Part shown: positions 37,351-48,478 of the stretch, piece by piece
Numbering within the stretch: the stretch's first letter is position 1
Layout of the letters: the number at the start of each line of letters is the position of its first letter
DNA from: Sinorhizobium saheli
GTDB taxonomy: Bacteria > Pseudomonadota > Alphaproteobacteria > Rhizobiales > Rhizobiaceae
DNA length: 64,000 nt
NCBI RefSeq assembly: GCF_001651875.1
Contig: NZ_LNQB01000067.1
Span: 1-64,000, forward strand
Direction of reading: 5' to 3'
Notes under the pieces: model-generated
The model's database searches: none
What the model saw: the letters and a program-made list of their open reading frames with translations, nothing else
Told to the model about the DNA's origin: nothing
Translations under genes and position numbers: made by a program

Positions 37351-38523
37351 ATGAGGATATCCGGTGGTCTTCAGCGCGAGACGATCGTTCCGCACGCGAG
37401 CGTCGGCGCGAACGAACCCAGGCCCATGGAAATTCTGGCGCAGCGCTTGGGACGAGGACCCTTCGCGCTCGTCATGCTGTTCGTCTCGCCCGCCGGCGAC
37501 CTCGAGCGCCTGCCCGGGGAGGCGGCGCGGGTCTTCGACGGCGTCCCCGTCATCGGCTGCACCACGGCCGGCGAGATTTCCGATGCTGGCTACGACGAGG
37601 GAACGATCGTCGCGCTCGCGCTGCCGTCGCGCTATTTCCGCGTCGATACGCTGACCGTCTCCGACCTGACGCGGCTCGATCCCCCCGCTCTCGCCGCCGA
37701 CCTCGTGCGCCGCCGCGCCGACATGGCCCAGCGTCACCCCGAACTGCCTCATGAATTCGCCATGCTGCTCGTCGACGGGCTGTCGCAGAAGGAGGACGAG
37801 CTCACCTCGGCGCTTGCCGCCGGCCTAGGAGCGACGCCCATGCTCGGAGGGTCGGCCGGCGATGGCGCGCGCTTCGGCCAGACCTTCGTGCTCGACGGCG
37901 AGCGGCTGGCGCGGGACATCGCGGTGCTGGCGCTGGTGCGCACGCAATGTCCGATCCGGGTCTTCAATTTCGATCACCTTATTCCGACCGAAACGCGCAT
38001 GGTCGTCACCGAGGCCGATCCGCGCCGCCGCATCGTCCGCCAGATCAACGCCGAACCGGCGGCGCGCGAATACGCCCGTCTTCTCGGCAAGGATCCGCAA
38101 CAACTCGGCCCCTTCACCTTCGCCGCGCATCCGGTCGCCGTCCGCATGGGTGCGCGCCACCACGTGCGCGCCATAAGGCAGGTGGCCGAAAACGGCGATC
38201 TCGTCTTCTTCTCCGCCATCGACGAGGGGGTCGTGCTGACGATCGCGGAACCGGCGGACATGGTCGACCACCTCGGCCGCGAACTCGCCCGGCTGTGCAG
38301 GCCGGAACGCCCGGCGGCGATCCTCGCCTTCGACTGCATCCTGCGGCGGCTGGAGGCCGAGCAGAAGCAGGTGAGCGGACACGTCTCCGACCTGCTGCGC
38401 CGCTACGGCGTCGTCGGCTTCTCGACCTACGGCGAGCAATTCGGCCCGATGCACGTCAACCAGACGATGACGGGCGTCGCCATCTATCCGCCGGGCACGG
38501 TGCTCGCCGAAAAGGTTCCCTGA
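37351..38523 (+). CDS. FIST-domain sensory protein
   Basis: A 390-residue cytoplasmic protein with FIST_N (about residues 30-220; VPVIGCTTAGEISDAGY, ATPMLGGSAGDG) and FIST_C (about 220-370) domains. FIST proteins are thought to bind small ligands and act with signalling kinases. It overlaps the following hybrid kinase gene as TGATG, so the two are probably translated together. Start follows GGGAGG by ten bases. Confidence 0.87.
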   Translation: MRISGGLQRETIVPHASVGANEPRPMEILAQRLGRGPFALVMLFVSPAGDLERLPGEAARVFDGVPVIGCTTAGEISDAGYDEGTIVALALPSRYFRVDTLTVSDLTRLDPPALAADLVRRRADMAQRHPELPHEFAMLLVDGLSQKEDELTSALAAGLGATPMLGGSAGDGARFGQTFVLDGERLARDIAVLALVRTQCPIRVFNFDHLIPTETRMVVTEADPRRRIVRQINAEPAAREYARLLGKDPQQLGPFTFAAHPVAVRMGARHHVRAIRQVAENGDLVFFSAIDEGVVLTIAEPADMVDHLGRELARLCRPERPAAILAFDCILRRLEAEQKQVSGHVSDLLRRYGVVGFSTYGEQFGPMHVNQTMTGVAIYPPGTVLAEKVP

Positions 38524-40706
38524 TGACACGCATCTCCGATTCGCTGATCGATGCCGGCGACAGCCCCGAGCGCAACACCGAGAAACTTCTGACCATCGCC
38601 GAAGTGCTGATGCGCCAGGTCGAGCAGGCATCCGGTGACCGCGGCGCGGCCTATGAGCAGTTCCAGCGTGCGGCGATGCTCGAAGAGCGGGTCCGCCAGC
38701 GCACATGCGATCTCGAAGCGACGCTGAAGGTCCTGAGCGACACCAATGCGCGGCTCGCCGAAGCCCGCCGGAACCTCGCCGACGCCATCGAGGCGGTGGA
38801 GGAGGGTTTTGCGCTCTTCGACGCCGCCGAAAACCTGGTGATGTACAATTCGCGCTTCTGCCGCGACCTTGAGGACGTGCGTGCCGTCCTTCGTCCGGGC
38901 CTGCCGTTCGCGGACTACATCGAAGCGGCAAGCCGCTCGCGCTTTCTCGCCTTGCCGGAAAGCGAGACGCCGGCCGGCTGGACGGCGAAGCGGATGCAGC
39001 GTCACCGGATGCGCAGCGTCTTCACCGTCGCCCTTGCCGGCGACCGCTGGCTGCAGATCAGCGAGCAGCGCACCTCCGAAGGCGGCACGGTCGTTCTTCA
39101 GACCGACGTGACGGACATCATCCGCATGGAGCGGACCGAGCGCGGCAGGATGCTGGACGACCAGGCGCGGCTGATCCGCGCGACGCTCGAGCACATCAAC
39201 CAGGGCATCTGCATCTTCGACGCCGCCGGCCGGCTGGTCGGCTGGAACGAACGGCTCCGCCTGCTGCTCGACATTCCCGTGACCGTCCTGCGCACCGGCG
39301 CCGGCTTCGACACGCTGCAGCGCTGGATCCGCCGCGACAGCGAGCTCATCGGCGATGTCATGTCGTCCGATCTTGCCACCTGGGCCGTCCAGAGGACCCC
39401 GCGCCCGCCGCTGTTTCTGGAGGTCCGCCGCGCCTCGGGCATGATCCTCGTGGCCTTTGCCGAGGAGACCCCGGACAGGGGCTTCGTGATGTCCTTCAGC
39501 GACGTGACGCGCGAACGGCTGGCGATCCAGGCGATGCAGCGCGCCAATGCCTCGCTCGAGGCGCGAGTGGCCGCCCGCACCGAGGATCTGCGCGCCGCGC
39601 TCGCCGATGCCGAGCGCGCCAACTCCACCCGCGCCCGCTTCGTTGCGGCGGCGAGCCACGACCTTCTCCAGCCGCTCTCCGCCGCCAAGCTCTTCGTCGC
39701 ATCGGCCCGCGACGAAGTGGCGGACGAACACGCCGGCGGCACCCTCGACAAGGCGCACAAGGCACTGGCGAGCGTCGAGGCCATCCTCGGGGCCCTGCTC
39801 GACATCTCGCGGCTGGACGAGGCGGTCGTCGAGCGATCGCCGGTGCGGCTTGCGCCGCTCATCGCCCAGCTTACCGACGAATTCGCCCCCATGGCGGAAC
39901 GCAAGGGATTGAAGCTTGCCATCCTCCCCTGCACGCTGACGGTCTTCAGCGACCCGGCCTATCTCAGGCGCATCCTGCAAAATCTCATCAGCAACGCGAT
40001 CCGCTACACCCGCACCGGACGCGTGCTCGTCGGAACCCGGCGGCTGCCCGGGGCCGTGCGCATCGAAGTGCACGACACCGGCCCCGGTATTGCCGCGGAG
40101 GACCAGCGCGCGATCTTTCGCGAATTCCACCGGCTGAACGCCTCGGCCTCCGCATCCGAGGGCCTGGGGCTCGGGCTGGCGATCGTGGAGCGCGCCTGCG
40201 CGCTGCTCGATCATCGCCTGACGCTGAGCTCGACGCCGGGGCGCGGCACCTGCTTTGCCGTCGAACTGGAACGCGCCCCCGCCCGCGCCGCCGCCAGCTA
40301 CAGCTGCAGCGAGACCGCCGAGGATGGCCCCATGGCCGACGGCAGCGACCGGATCGCGCTGCTCGTTGAGAACGACGAGGAGCTGCGCCATGCCATGAGC
40401 CTGCACCTCGAACGGCGCGGCGTCACCGTGCTGGAGGTCGCAAGCGGCGAGGAGGCACTGGAGCTGGTGGAGGAGATGGGCATCGTGCCCGACCTTTATC
40501 TGATCGACCAGCAGCTCGGCGACGGATTGACCGGCATCGAGACGCTGATCGCCCTCCGGGCCCGGCACGGCGACCGGCCGGCAAGGATCATCACCGCCGA
40601 CCGCACGCCGGGCGTGCGCGAGGCCTGCGCCGCCGCCGACGTCGAAATCATGTACAAGCCCATCGATGCCGAGGCGCTGGAGGCCTTCGTCGCCGGCGGA
40701 CGCTAG
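38523..40706 (+). CDS. Hybrid PAS histidine kinase (NahK/ErcS-prime type)
   Basis: A 727-residue soluble hybrid kinase. Order: N-terminal coiled coil (to about 90), two PAS-like domains (about 90-200 and 215-330), a second coiled coil, HisKA with the phospho-histidine near residue 379 (AAASHDLLQPLSAAK), HATPase (NLISNAIRYTRTGR, then DTGPGI and GLGLAIVERAC), and a C-terminal receiver with its Asp near 660 (YLIDQQLGDGLTG). No membrane helix. This architecture matches NahK/ErcS-prime kinases of alcohol-oxidation networks. It probably works with the FIST protein and the regulator at 36563. Its TAG stop is the first triplet of a half RIME-like repeat. Confidence 0.88.
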   Translation: MTRISDSLIDAGDSPERNTEKLLTIAEVLMRQVEQASGDRGAAYEQFQRAAMLEERVRQRTCDLEATLKVLSDTNARLAEARRNLADAIEAVEEGFALFDAAENLVMYNSRFCRDLEDVRAVLRPGLPFADYIEAASRSRFLALPESETPAGWTAKRMQRHRMRSVFTVALAGDRWLQISEQRTSEGGTVVLQTDVTDIIRMERTERGRMLDDQARLIRATLEHINQGICIFDAAGRLVGWNERLRLLLDIPVTVLRTGAGFDTLQRWIRRDSELIGDVMSSDLATWAVQRTPRPPLFLEVRRASGMILVAFAEETPDRGFVMSFSDVTRERLAIQAMQRANASLEARVAARTEDLRAALADAERANSTRARFVAAASHDLLQPLSAAKLFVASARDEVADEHAGGTLDKAHKALASVEAILGALLDISRLDEAVVERSPVRLAPLIAQLTDEFAPMAERKGLKLAILPCTLTVFSDPAYLRRILQNLISNAIRYTRTGRVLVGTRRLPGAVRIEVHDTGPGIAAEDQRAIFREFHRLNASASASEGLGLGLAIVERACALLDHRLTLSSTPGRGTCFAVELERAPARAAASYSCSETAEDGPMADGSDRIALLVENDEELRHAMSLHLERRGVTVLEVASGEEALELVEEMGIVPDLYLIDQQLGDGLTGIETLIALRARHGDRPARIITADRTPGVREACAAADVEIMYKPIDAEALEAFVAGGR

Positions 40707-40743
40707 AGCGGGATGCGCTCACATGCGTTCGCGCCAATGCTCC
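40704..40743 (+). repeat. Half RIME-like repeat, copy 5
   Basis: Only the first hairpin half is present (TAGAGCGGGATGCGCTCACA, then TGCGTTCGCGCCAATGCTCC); the second hairpin is missing. It gives the stop codon of the hybrid kinase gene. Confidence 0.7.
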
Positions 40744-40750
40744 GGACCGG

Positions 40751-40760
40751 CACCAAGGTC
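40751..40760. promoter_or_regulatory. Regulon dyad upstream of pseudoazurin
   Basis: CACCAAGGTC fits [GC]WCCWWGGW[CG] and lies 66 nt before the pseudoazurin start codon. It ties this electron carrier to the alcohol dehydrogenase regulon. Confidence 0.5.
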
Positions 40761-40826
40761 GCATTGTCCGTCCCCGCCTTCCGATGTTTCCTTTCCAGCA
40801 GTTCGGAACCTTATGGGGAGAAGCCA

Positions 40827-41261
40827 ATGCTGAAGAAGTTTGGGATCGCTGCCGCGATGATGCTCATGGCCGGCGGAGTCAATGCCGGGGAACATCAGGT
40901 GAAGATGCTGAACAAGGGAGAGAGCGGCGCCATGGTCTTCGAACCGGCTCTCGTCAAGGCCGCGCCCGGCGACACCATCCGCTTCGTGCCCGTCGACAAG
41001 GGCCACAATGTCGAGTCGATCAAGGGCATGCTGCCGGACGGCGTGGAGAAGTTCAAAAGCAAGGTCAACGAGGAATATGTGATGACCGTCACCGTTCCCG
41101 GCCTCTACGGGGTCAAGTGCTCGCCGCATTTCTCGATGGGGATGGTGGCGCTGATCCAGGTGGGCGACGTGCCGGCGACGGTCGAAGCCGTAAGCGCGGT
41201 GAAACTGCCGAAGAAGGCCGACGAGCGGATCAAGGCCGCGCTTGCCGCTTCCGCCCGTTGA
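40827..41261 (+). CDS. Pseudoazurin
   Basis: A 144-residue type I blue copper protein with a 20-residue signal peptide. Mature-protein ligands fall at the canonical pseudoazurin positions: H40 (GHNVES), C78, H81 and M86 ([10 protein letters not shown]). Periplasmic single-electron carrier, in other bacteria serving nitrite or nitrous oxide reductases. Here no denitrification gene is seen; the dyad upstream suggests service to alcohol oxidation. Start MLKKFG has GGGGAG upstream; a longer frame to 40713 lies in the repeat. Confidence 0.92.
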   Translation: MLKKFGIAAAMMLMAGGVNAGEHQVKMLNKGESGAMVFEPALVKAAPGDTIRFVPVDKGHNVESIKGMLPDGVEKFKSKVNEEYVMTVTVPGLYGVKCSPHFSMGMVALIQVGDVPATVEAVSAVKLPKKADERIKAALAASAR

Positions 41262-41307
41262 CGGGCCCGCACCGCCGGGAAACCGGGCGGCTGGCCAAAG
41301 CCGGCTC

Positions 41308-41339
41308 AACGCCGCGCGTCCGGTCAGACGCGCGGCGTT
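41308..41339. terminator. Strong hairpin between pseudoazurin and katG
   Basis: AACGCCGCGCGTC, loop CGGTCA, GACGCGCGGCGTT: a perfect 13-bp stem whose ends give TT on one strand and AA on the other, between convergent genes. Confidence 0.75.
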
Positions 41340-41350
41340 GCGTATGTGTA

Positions 41351-41381
41351 CCGCGGGGCGGCTGGGTCAGCCTCCCCGCGG
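41351..41381. terminator. Second hairpin, katG side
   Basis: CCGCGGGG...CCCCGCGG with an inner GGCT/AGCC pairing, 6 nt beyond the katG stop. Together with the hairpin at 41308 it gives tandem terminators. Confidence 0.6.
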
Positions 41382-41387
41382 GTTCAA

Positions 41388-43787
<2,400 letters not shown>

Positions 43788-43874
43788 TCATTCCCCTCAC
43801 GGCTGCGGGCACTGTACCAACAGCCGTCAATTAGTTTAAGTTGGATTTACTGATAGGCGCGATAAGGAAATCTG

Positions 43875-44786
43875 ATGGCAAACCTGACCCTCAAGCAGCT
43901 TCGTTATTTCGAGGCCGTGGCGCGGCATGGCCACTTCGGCCGGGCGGCCGATGCCTGCGCGATCTCCCAACCCGCCTTGTCGATGCAGATCAGGGAACTG
44001 GAAGAATCGCTCGGCACCGAGCTCTTTGAACGCGGCGCCCGTCAGGTCCGGCTCACCGGCTTCGGAGAAGTGTTCGTGCTACGCGTCCGCGACATCCTGC
44101 GGTCCGTCGACGAGCTGGGAGACCTGGCGCGCGCCTCGCGGGAGCGGCTGGCGGGGCGGCTCCGAATCGGCATCATCCCGACCGTCGCCCCCTACCTGCT
44201 GCCCGCCATCATCGGCAATCTCACCCGCATGTATGGCGGCGTCGAGATAAACGTGCGCGAGACGCTGACGTCGAAGCTGGTCGAGGAGCTGGTGGAAGGT
44301 CGGCTCGATACGGCAATCGTCGCCTTGCCGATATCGGAGCCTTCCCTCGCCGAGGTCGCCCTGTTCGAAGAAGATTTCGTGCTCGTCCGGCCGAGCGAGG
44401 ACGAGGGAAAGCCGGTGCCCAATCGTGAAGCGCTGCGGGAAATGCGGCTGCTGCTCCTCGAAGAAGGGCATTGCTTTCGCGAGCAGGCCCTGTCGTTCTG
44501 CAATATGCGCTCGGTGCAGCCGCGCGAGCTGATGGACGGCAGCTCGCTCTCGACGCTGGTGCAGATGGTCGGCGCCGGCATTGGCGTCACGCTCATCCCG
44601 GAAATGGCCGTGGCGGTGGAAACGCGCTCCGCATCGGTGTCCGTCGCGCGCTTCAAGCATCCGCAGCCCTCGCGGACGATCGGCATGATCTGGCGCAGGA
44701 CAAACCCCCTGGCCAAGCAACTGCTGCAGATTTCCGACGTCGTTCGCCAGTCAGCGGACGCGATGCGCGCGAGCAGCACGATCTGA
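43875..44786 (+). CDS. oxyR: OxyR, peroxide-sensing LysR regulator
   Basis: A 303-residue LysR-type regulator. The HTH (FEAVARHGHFGRAADACAIS) is followed by a regulatory domain that keeps both redox cysteines of OxyR, C200 and C209 (EEGHCFREQALSFC). Oxidation to a disulphide by peroxide activates target genes; here the divergent katG. AAGGAAA precedes the start. An AT-rich stretch just before the start (TTAGTTTAAGTTGGATTTAC) is a plausible OxyR/promoter region, not resolved further. Confidence 0.92.
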   Translation: MANLTLKQLRYFEAVARHGHFGRAADACAISQPALSMQIRELEESLGTELFERGARQVRLTGFGEVFVLRVRDILRSVDELGDLARASRERLAGRLRIGIIPTVAPYLLPAIIGNLTRMYGGVEINVRETLTSKLVEELVEGRLDTAIVALPISEPSLAEVALFEEDFVLVRPSEDEGKPVPNREALREMRLLLLEEGHCFREQALSFCNMRSVQPRELMDGSSLSTLVQMVGAGIGVTLIPEMAVAVETRSASVSVARFKHPQPSRTIGMIWRRTNPLAKQLLQISDVVRQSADAMRASSTI

Positions 44787-44804
44787 TGGACCGAATTTCC
44801 CGAA

Positions 44805-45527
44805 TTACGATTGCACCGGCATTCCGGCCGAGAGGTTGGTCACGACGATCGGCGTGCCGTTGGGCACGCGACCGTAGAGGTCGATGACATCCTGGTTGAT
44901 CATCCGGACACAGCCGGACGAGACCGATTGGCCGATCGTCCACCATTCCGGCGATCCATGGATGCGGTAGAGCGTGTCTTCCCCGTTCTGGAAGATATAG
45001 AGGGCACGGGCGCCGAGCGGGTTGGTGAGGCCGGGCTCCATGCCGCCGCTGGCAATGCTGTATGGTTCCAGTTCCGGCTGCCGCGCCACCATCTCGTCCG
45101 GAGGGTTCCAGCGCGGCCATTCCCGCTTGTACTGGATGACGCCGCGGCCCGCCCACTCGAAACCGGCGCGGCCGAGACCGACGCCGTAGCGCATCGCCTG
45201 GCCGTTCTCCTGGACGAGATAGAGAAAGTGGTTGCCGACGTCGACGACGAGCGTGCCCGGCCGCTCGCCCGTCGGATCGGGCACGAGCTGGCGATAGAAA
45301 CGGGGATCGATCTTTTCGTAAGGGATCGCCGGCAGGGGATAAGGCTCCATCGGGCGCTCGCCGTACATTTCCGCGAGCATCTGGTTCGCGCCGTAGGCAT
45401 AGGGTGCCGGCGCGACGTATTCCGTGCGCGAACTTCTCGGAGCCGTGGTGCAACCCGCCAGCCCAAGCACCGCCGTTCCGGCAGCGAGCGTCAGGAAAGA
45501 GCGGCGGCGGATCTGGTATTCCGTCAT
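44805..45527 (-). CDS. L,D-transpeptidase (YkuD/ErfK family) lipoprotein
   Basis: A 240-residue cell-wall enzyme. The N-terminus has an Arg-rich start (IRRRSFLTLAAG, Tat-like) and a lipobox LAGC with C26, so a lipoprotein is likely. The catalytic block HGSPEWWTIGQSVSSGCVRM near residues 195-214 contains the YkuD His and Cys. Such enzymes make 3-3 peptidoglycan cross-links or anchor lipoproteins. Convergent with oxyR, 18 nt apart. Confidence 0.9.
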   Translation of the reverse strand: MTEYQIRRRSFLTLAAGTAVLGLAGCTTAPRSSRTEYVAPAPYAYGANQMLAEMYGERPMEPYPLPAIPYEKIDPRFYRQLVPDPTGERPGTLVVDVGNHFLYLVQENGQAMRYGVGLGRAGFEWAGRGVIQYKREWPRWNPPDEMVARQPELEPYSIASGGMEPGLTNPLGARALYIFQNGEDTLYRIHGSPEWWTIGQSVSSGCVRMINQDVIDLYGRVPNGTPIVVTNLSAGMPVQS

Positions 45528-45695
45528 GGATTTCCCTCGGTTGATCCCGATGATTGTAGAGCGCGTTTTCTCGCGGACCAGACCCCGCAGGCTCCGGCCT
45601 GATCAAAGCTTGTTGAACGGCGATTGCACGGCCGCAAAGATCGTCCGGCGGCGCTATGCTACAGTCGATGCCGAGCTATTCGAGGAGACGCTGAA

Positions 45696-46148
45696 ATGAA
45701 CCGCACCTTCCGCCTGGGCAGCCGCTTCGCCAGTGTCGCCGCTTTCATCGCGCTCGCCGCGCCGGCCTTCGCCGAGCCGCTTGAGGCGACGCTCTACAAG
45801 GACCCGGAATGCGGCTGCTGCGAGGGCTATGCCGCCTATCTCCGCGAGAACGGCTTCAACGTGGAGGTGAAGCCCACGGATGAGCTTGCCGCGATCAGCC
45901 GCAAGGCCGGCGTGCCGGAAGGCATGCAGGGCTGCCACACCATGTTCATCGACCGCTACGTGGTCGACGGCCATGTGCCGGTGAACGTCGTGCGCAAGCT
46001 CATCGGCGAGAAGCCGGCGATCGCCGGCATCACGCTCCCGGGAATGCCGATGGGTTCGCCCGGCATGGCGGGCACCAAGACAGGGAAGTTCGTGATCTAC
46101 ACCGTCCCGAAGGACGGCAAGGCAGCCTCCGTCTATGCGGAGGAATGA
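45696..46148 (+). CDS. DUF411 metal-binding protein
   Basis: A 150-residue periplasmic protein with a signal peptide ending near AFA and the DUF411 hallmarks: YKDPECGCCEGYAAYL near residues 33-48 and GCHTMFIDRYVVDGHVP near 87-103. The CGCC and GCH motifs suggest copper or other soft-metal binding; members are found in metal-resistance loci. The start is preceded by GAGGAG. Confidence 0.87.
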   Translation: MNRTFRLGSRFASVAAFIALAAPAFAEPLEATLYKDPECGCCEGYAAYLRENGFNVEVKPTDELAAISRKAGVPEGMQGCHTMFIDRYVVDGHVPVNVVRKLIGEKPAIAGITLPGMPMGSPGMAGTKTGKFVIYTVPKDGKAASVYAEE

Positions 46149-46156
46149 CGCCGGGG

Positions 46157-46178
46157 AGCCCGCGCGCGCGGGGCTCGG
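46157..46178. terminator. GC-rich inverted repeat between convergent genes
   Basis: GAGCCCGCG...CGCGGGGCTC with one bulged base, in the 34-bp gap between the DUF411 and helicase genes. No T run. Confidence 0.4.
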
Positions 46179-46182
46179 CCGA

Positions 46183-48252
46183 TTACCGCCACATGCCGCG
46201 CATGCGGGCGCCGACGTCGACGCGCATCGCTCGCCCCTCGCGCGCGCCGGCGACCGCCGGCTTCACGGCCGGCCAGGCCGCGCATTCGAAGAACTGCAGA
46301 AGCGTCGCCGGGATGAAGCGGCTTCGCGACGCATAGACGTGGCGATCGCCGGCGGCGTTCTGCCCATGCGTGAAAAACCGCTGCGGCGTGACGAGGTGCA
46401 GGCTGTCCCTGGCACGCGTCATCGCGACATAGAGTAGGCGGCGCTCCTCCTCGATTTCCGCCGTCGACCCGACGCCGAGATCGGACGGGATGCAGCCGTC
46501 GACGCAGTTGAGCATGAAGACCGACTTCCATTCCTGGCCCTTGGCCGAATGGATGGTCGACAGAATGAGATAATCCTCGTCGAGAAGCGGCACGCCCGCC
46601 TGATCGCTGGTCGCGTCCGGCGGATCGAGGGTGAGCTCGGTCAGGAACCGCTCGCGTGACGGGTAGCCGGCGGCGATCTGCTCGAGCTGCAGCAGATCGG
46701 CCTTGCGGACCTCCGCGTCCTCGTGGATGCGGTGGAGATGCGGTTCGTACCACGCGCGCGCCGCGCCGATCTCCGCCGGCCAGCCGGCCTTTCCCGTCCG
46801 CACGCTTTGAAGCATGTCGATGAAGGCGGTCCAGTTGTCGCCCGCGCGCGGCGGTGCTGGGATTTCGGCGAGCGCCGTCAAGGGTTCGGGATCGGCGGCC
46901 ATCGCATCGAGCACCCGACCGGCCGTCTGCGGCCCGACACCGGGCAGAAGCTGCATCAGCCGGAAGCCGGCGACGCGGTCGCGCGGGTTCTGGGCAAAGC
47001 GCAGCGCCGCGAGCAGGTCCTTGACATGGGCGCTGTCCAGGAATTTGAGGCCGCCGAACTTGACGAACGGAATGTTGCGGCGGGTCAGTTCCACCTCGAG
47101 CGTGCCGCTGTGGTGGGAGGTGCGGAAGAGCACCGCCTGTTCTTTCAGGCGCATGCCGCCCTCGCGGTTTTCCAGAACCTGCTCGACGATATAGTTGGCC
47201 TGATCGGCTTCATCGCGCACCGTCACCAGCCGCGGCCGCTCGGCCGACTGGCGCTCGGTCCAGAGGTTCTTGGTGAAGCGCTCGCGGGCAAGCTCGATGA
47301 CGCCGTTGGCGGCCGCCAGGATCGGCTGAGTCGAGCGGTAGTTCCGCTCGAGCGTGATGATGTCCGCCGCCGGCGTGAACGTCGCCGGAAAATCGAGGAT
47401 GTTGCGCACGGTCGCGGCGCGGAAGGAATAGATCGACTGCGCGTCGTCGCCGACGACGGTGAGCCCGCGGCCGTCCGGCTTCAGCGCCGTCAGGATCGCC
47501 GCCTGCAGGCGGTTGGTGTCCTGATATTCGTCGACGAGCACATGGTCGAAGCGGCCGCCGATTTCCCCGGCAATCACCGGCTCGCCGACCATCTGCGCCC
47601 AGTAGAGCAGGAGGTCGTCGTAATCGAGGACGTTCTGCGCCTGCTTGGCATCGACATAGGAGGCGTAGAGCTCGCGCAACTGCTTTTCCCAGGACGCGCA
47701 CCACGGAAAGCCGGTTCGCAGTACCTCGTCGAGCGGTTGCTGCGAATTCACGGCGCGCGAATAGATCGCCAGGCAGGTTCCCTTCGTGGGGAAGCGGCTC
47801 TCCGTCTTCGAGAAGCCGAGCTCGTGCCGGACGATGTTCATCAGGTCGGCCGAATCTTCGCGGTCGTGGATCGTGAAGTCCGGATCGATGCCGATCTCTG
47901 GGGCGTAGTCGCGCAGCAATCTCGCCCCGATGCCGTGGAAGGTGCCCGCCCAGGCGAGCGCGTCCGCCATGACCCCGGCCCTTTCACCGAGCACCTGCCG
48001 GCAGATGCGCTCGACGCGCCGGCCCATCTCGGCGGCGGCGCGGCGCGAGAAGGTCATCAGCAGGATCCGTCGCGGATCGGCGCCGTTGACGATCAGGTGG
48101 GCGACGCGGTGGGCGAGCGTGTTGGTCTTGCCGGACCCGGCGCCGGCGATGATCAGCAGCGGCCCGCCGATCTTCCCCTCCGGCAGGCCGATGCCATGCT
48201 CGACGGCGTCGCGCTGCCGGTCGTTCAGCTTCTCGAGATAGGCTGCGCTCAT
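46183..48252 (-). CDS. UvrD/Rep-family ATP-dependent DNA helicase
   Basis: A 689-residue superfamily 1A 3'-5' helicase. Motif I is IIAGAGSGKTNTLAHRV, motif II VDEYQDTN, motif III TVVGDDAQSIYSFRAA, motif IV NYRSTQPIL, motif V TIHSAKGQEWKSVF, and motif VI YVAMTRARDSLHL. It is shorter at the C-terminus than classical UvrD, and resembles the paralogous helicases common in alphaproteobacteria. Role in repair or replication restart inferred from family. The start MSAAYLEKL has GGGGA upstream; MKRG at 48267 is an alternative. Confidence 0.92.
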   Translation of the reverse strand: MSAAYLEKLNDRQRDAVEHGIGLPEGKIGGPLLIIAGAGSGKTNTLAHRVAHLIVNGADPRRILLMTFSRRAAAEMGRRVERICRQVLGERAGVMADALAWAGTFHGIGARLLRDYAPEIGIDPDFTIHDREDSADLMNIVRHELGFSKTESRFPTKGTCLAIYSRAVNSQQPLDEVLRTGFPWCASWEKQLRELYASYVDAKQAQNVLDYDDLLLYWAQMVGEPVIAGEIGGRFDHVLVDEYQDTNRLQAAILTALKPDGRGLTVVGDDAQSIYSFRAATVRNILDFPATFTPAADIITLERNYRSTQPILAAANGVIELARERFTKNLWTERQSAERPRLVTVRDEADQANYIVEQVLENREGGMRLKEQAVLFRTSHHSGTLEVELTRRNIPFVKFGGLKFLDSAHVKDLLAALRFAQNPRDRVAGFRLMQLLPGVGPQTAGRVLDAMAADPEPLTALAEIPAPPRAGDNWTAFIDMLQSVRTGKAGWPAEIGAARAWYEPHLHRIHEDAEVRKADLLQLEQIAAGYPSRERFLTELTLDPPDATSDQAGVPLLDEDYLILSTIHSAKGQEWKSVFMLNCVDGCIPSDLGVGSTAEIEEERRLLYVAMTRARDSLHLVTPQRFFTHGQNAAGDRHVYASRSRFIPATLLQFFECAAWPAVKPAVAGAREGRAMRVDVGARMRGMWR

Positions 48253-48376
48253 GGTTCCCCGCTTCATTGCACCGACGGCCAGCGCGGGATGGGCATTCAC
48301 GCGACTCGATCGGGAACAGACGAGGAACATATCAGCCCGTCCCGCCGTTGCAAATCAGGCGAGGTCCGGCAACTGA

Positions 48377-48478
48377 AGCATTTTGCAGCCAGGTGGAATC
48401 ACCTGGCGTCGCGCAAATGCGGCAGAAACAAGCAGATAGAGCGGTGGCGCGAACGCGATTGAGCGCGTCCCGCTCTAT
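48377..48478 (-). repeat. RIME-like repeat, copy 6 (inverted)
   Basis: About 102 bp in reverse orientation. Its second hairpin reads GCCAGGTG-GAAT-CACCTGGC: relative to copy 1 (GTCAGGTG...CACCTGAC) both arms changed together, keeping the pairing. Its edge CTCTAT supplies the TAG stop of the minus-strand gene at 48475. Confidence 0.8.

Noticed and set aside
46723-48462. 579-residue plus-strand frame across the helicase gene
   Set aside because: Antisense to a UvrD-type helicase with all SF1 motifs.
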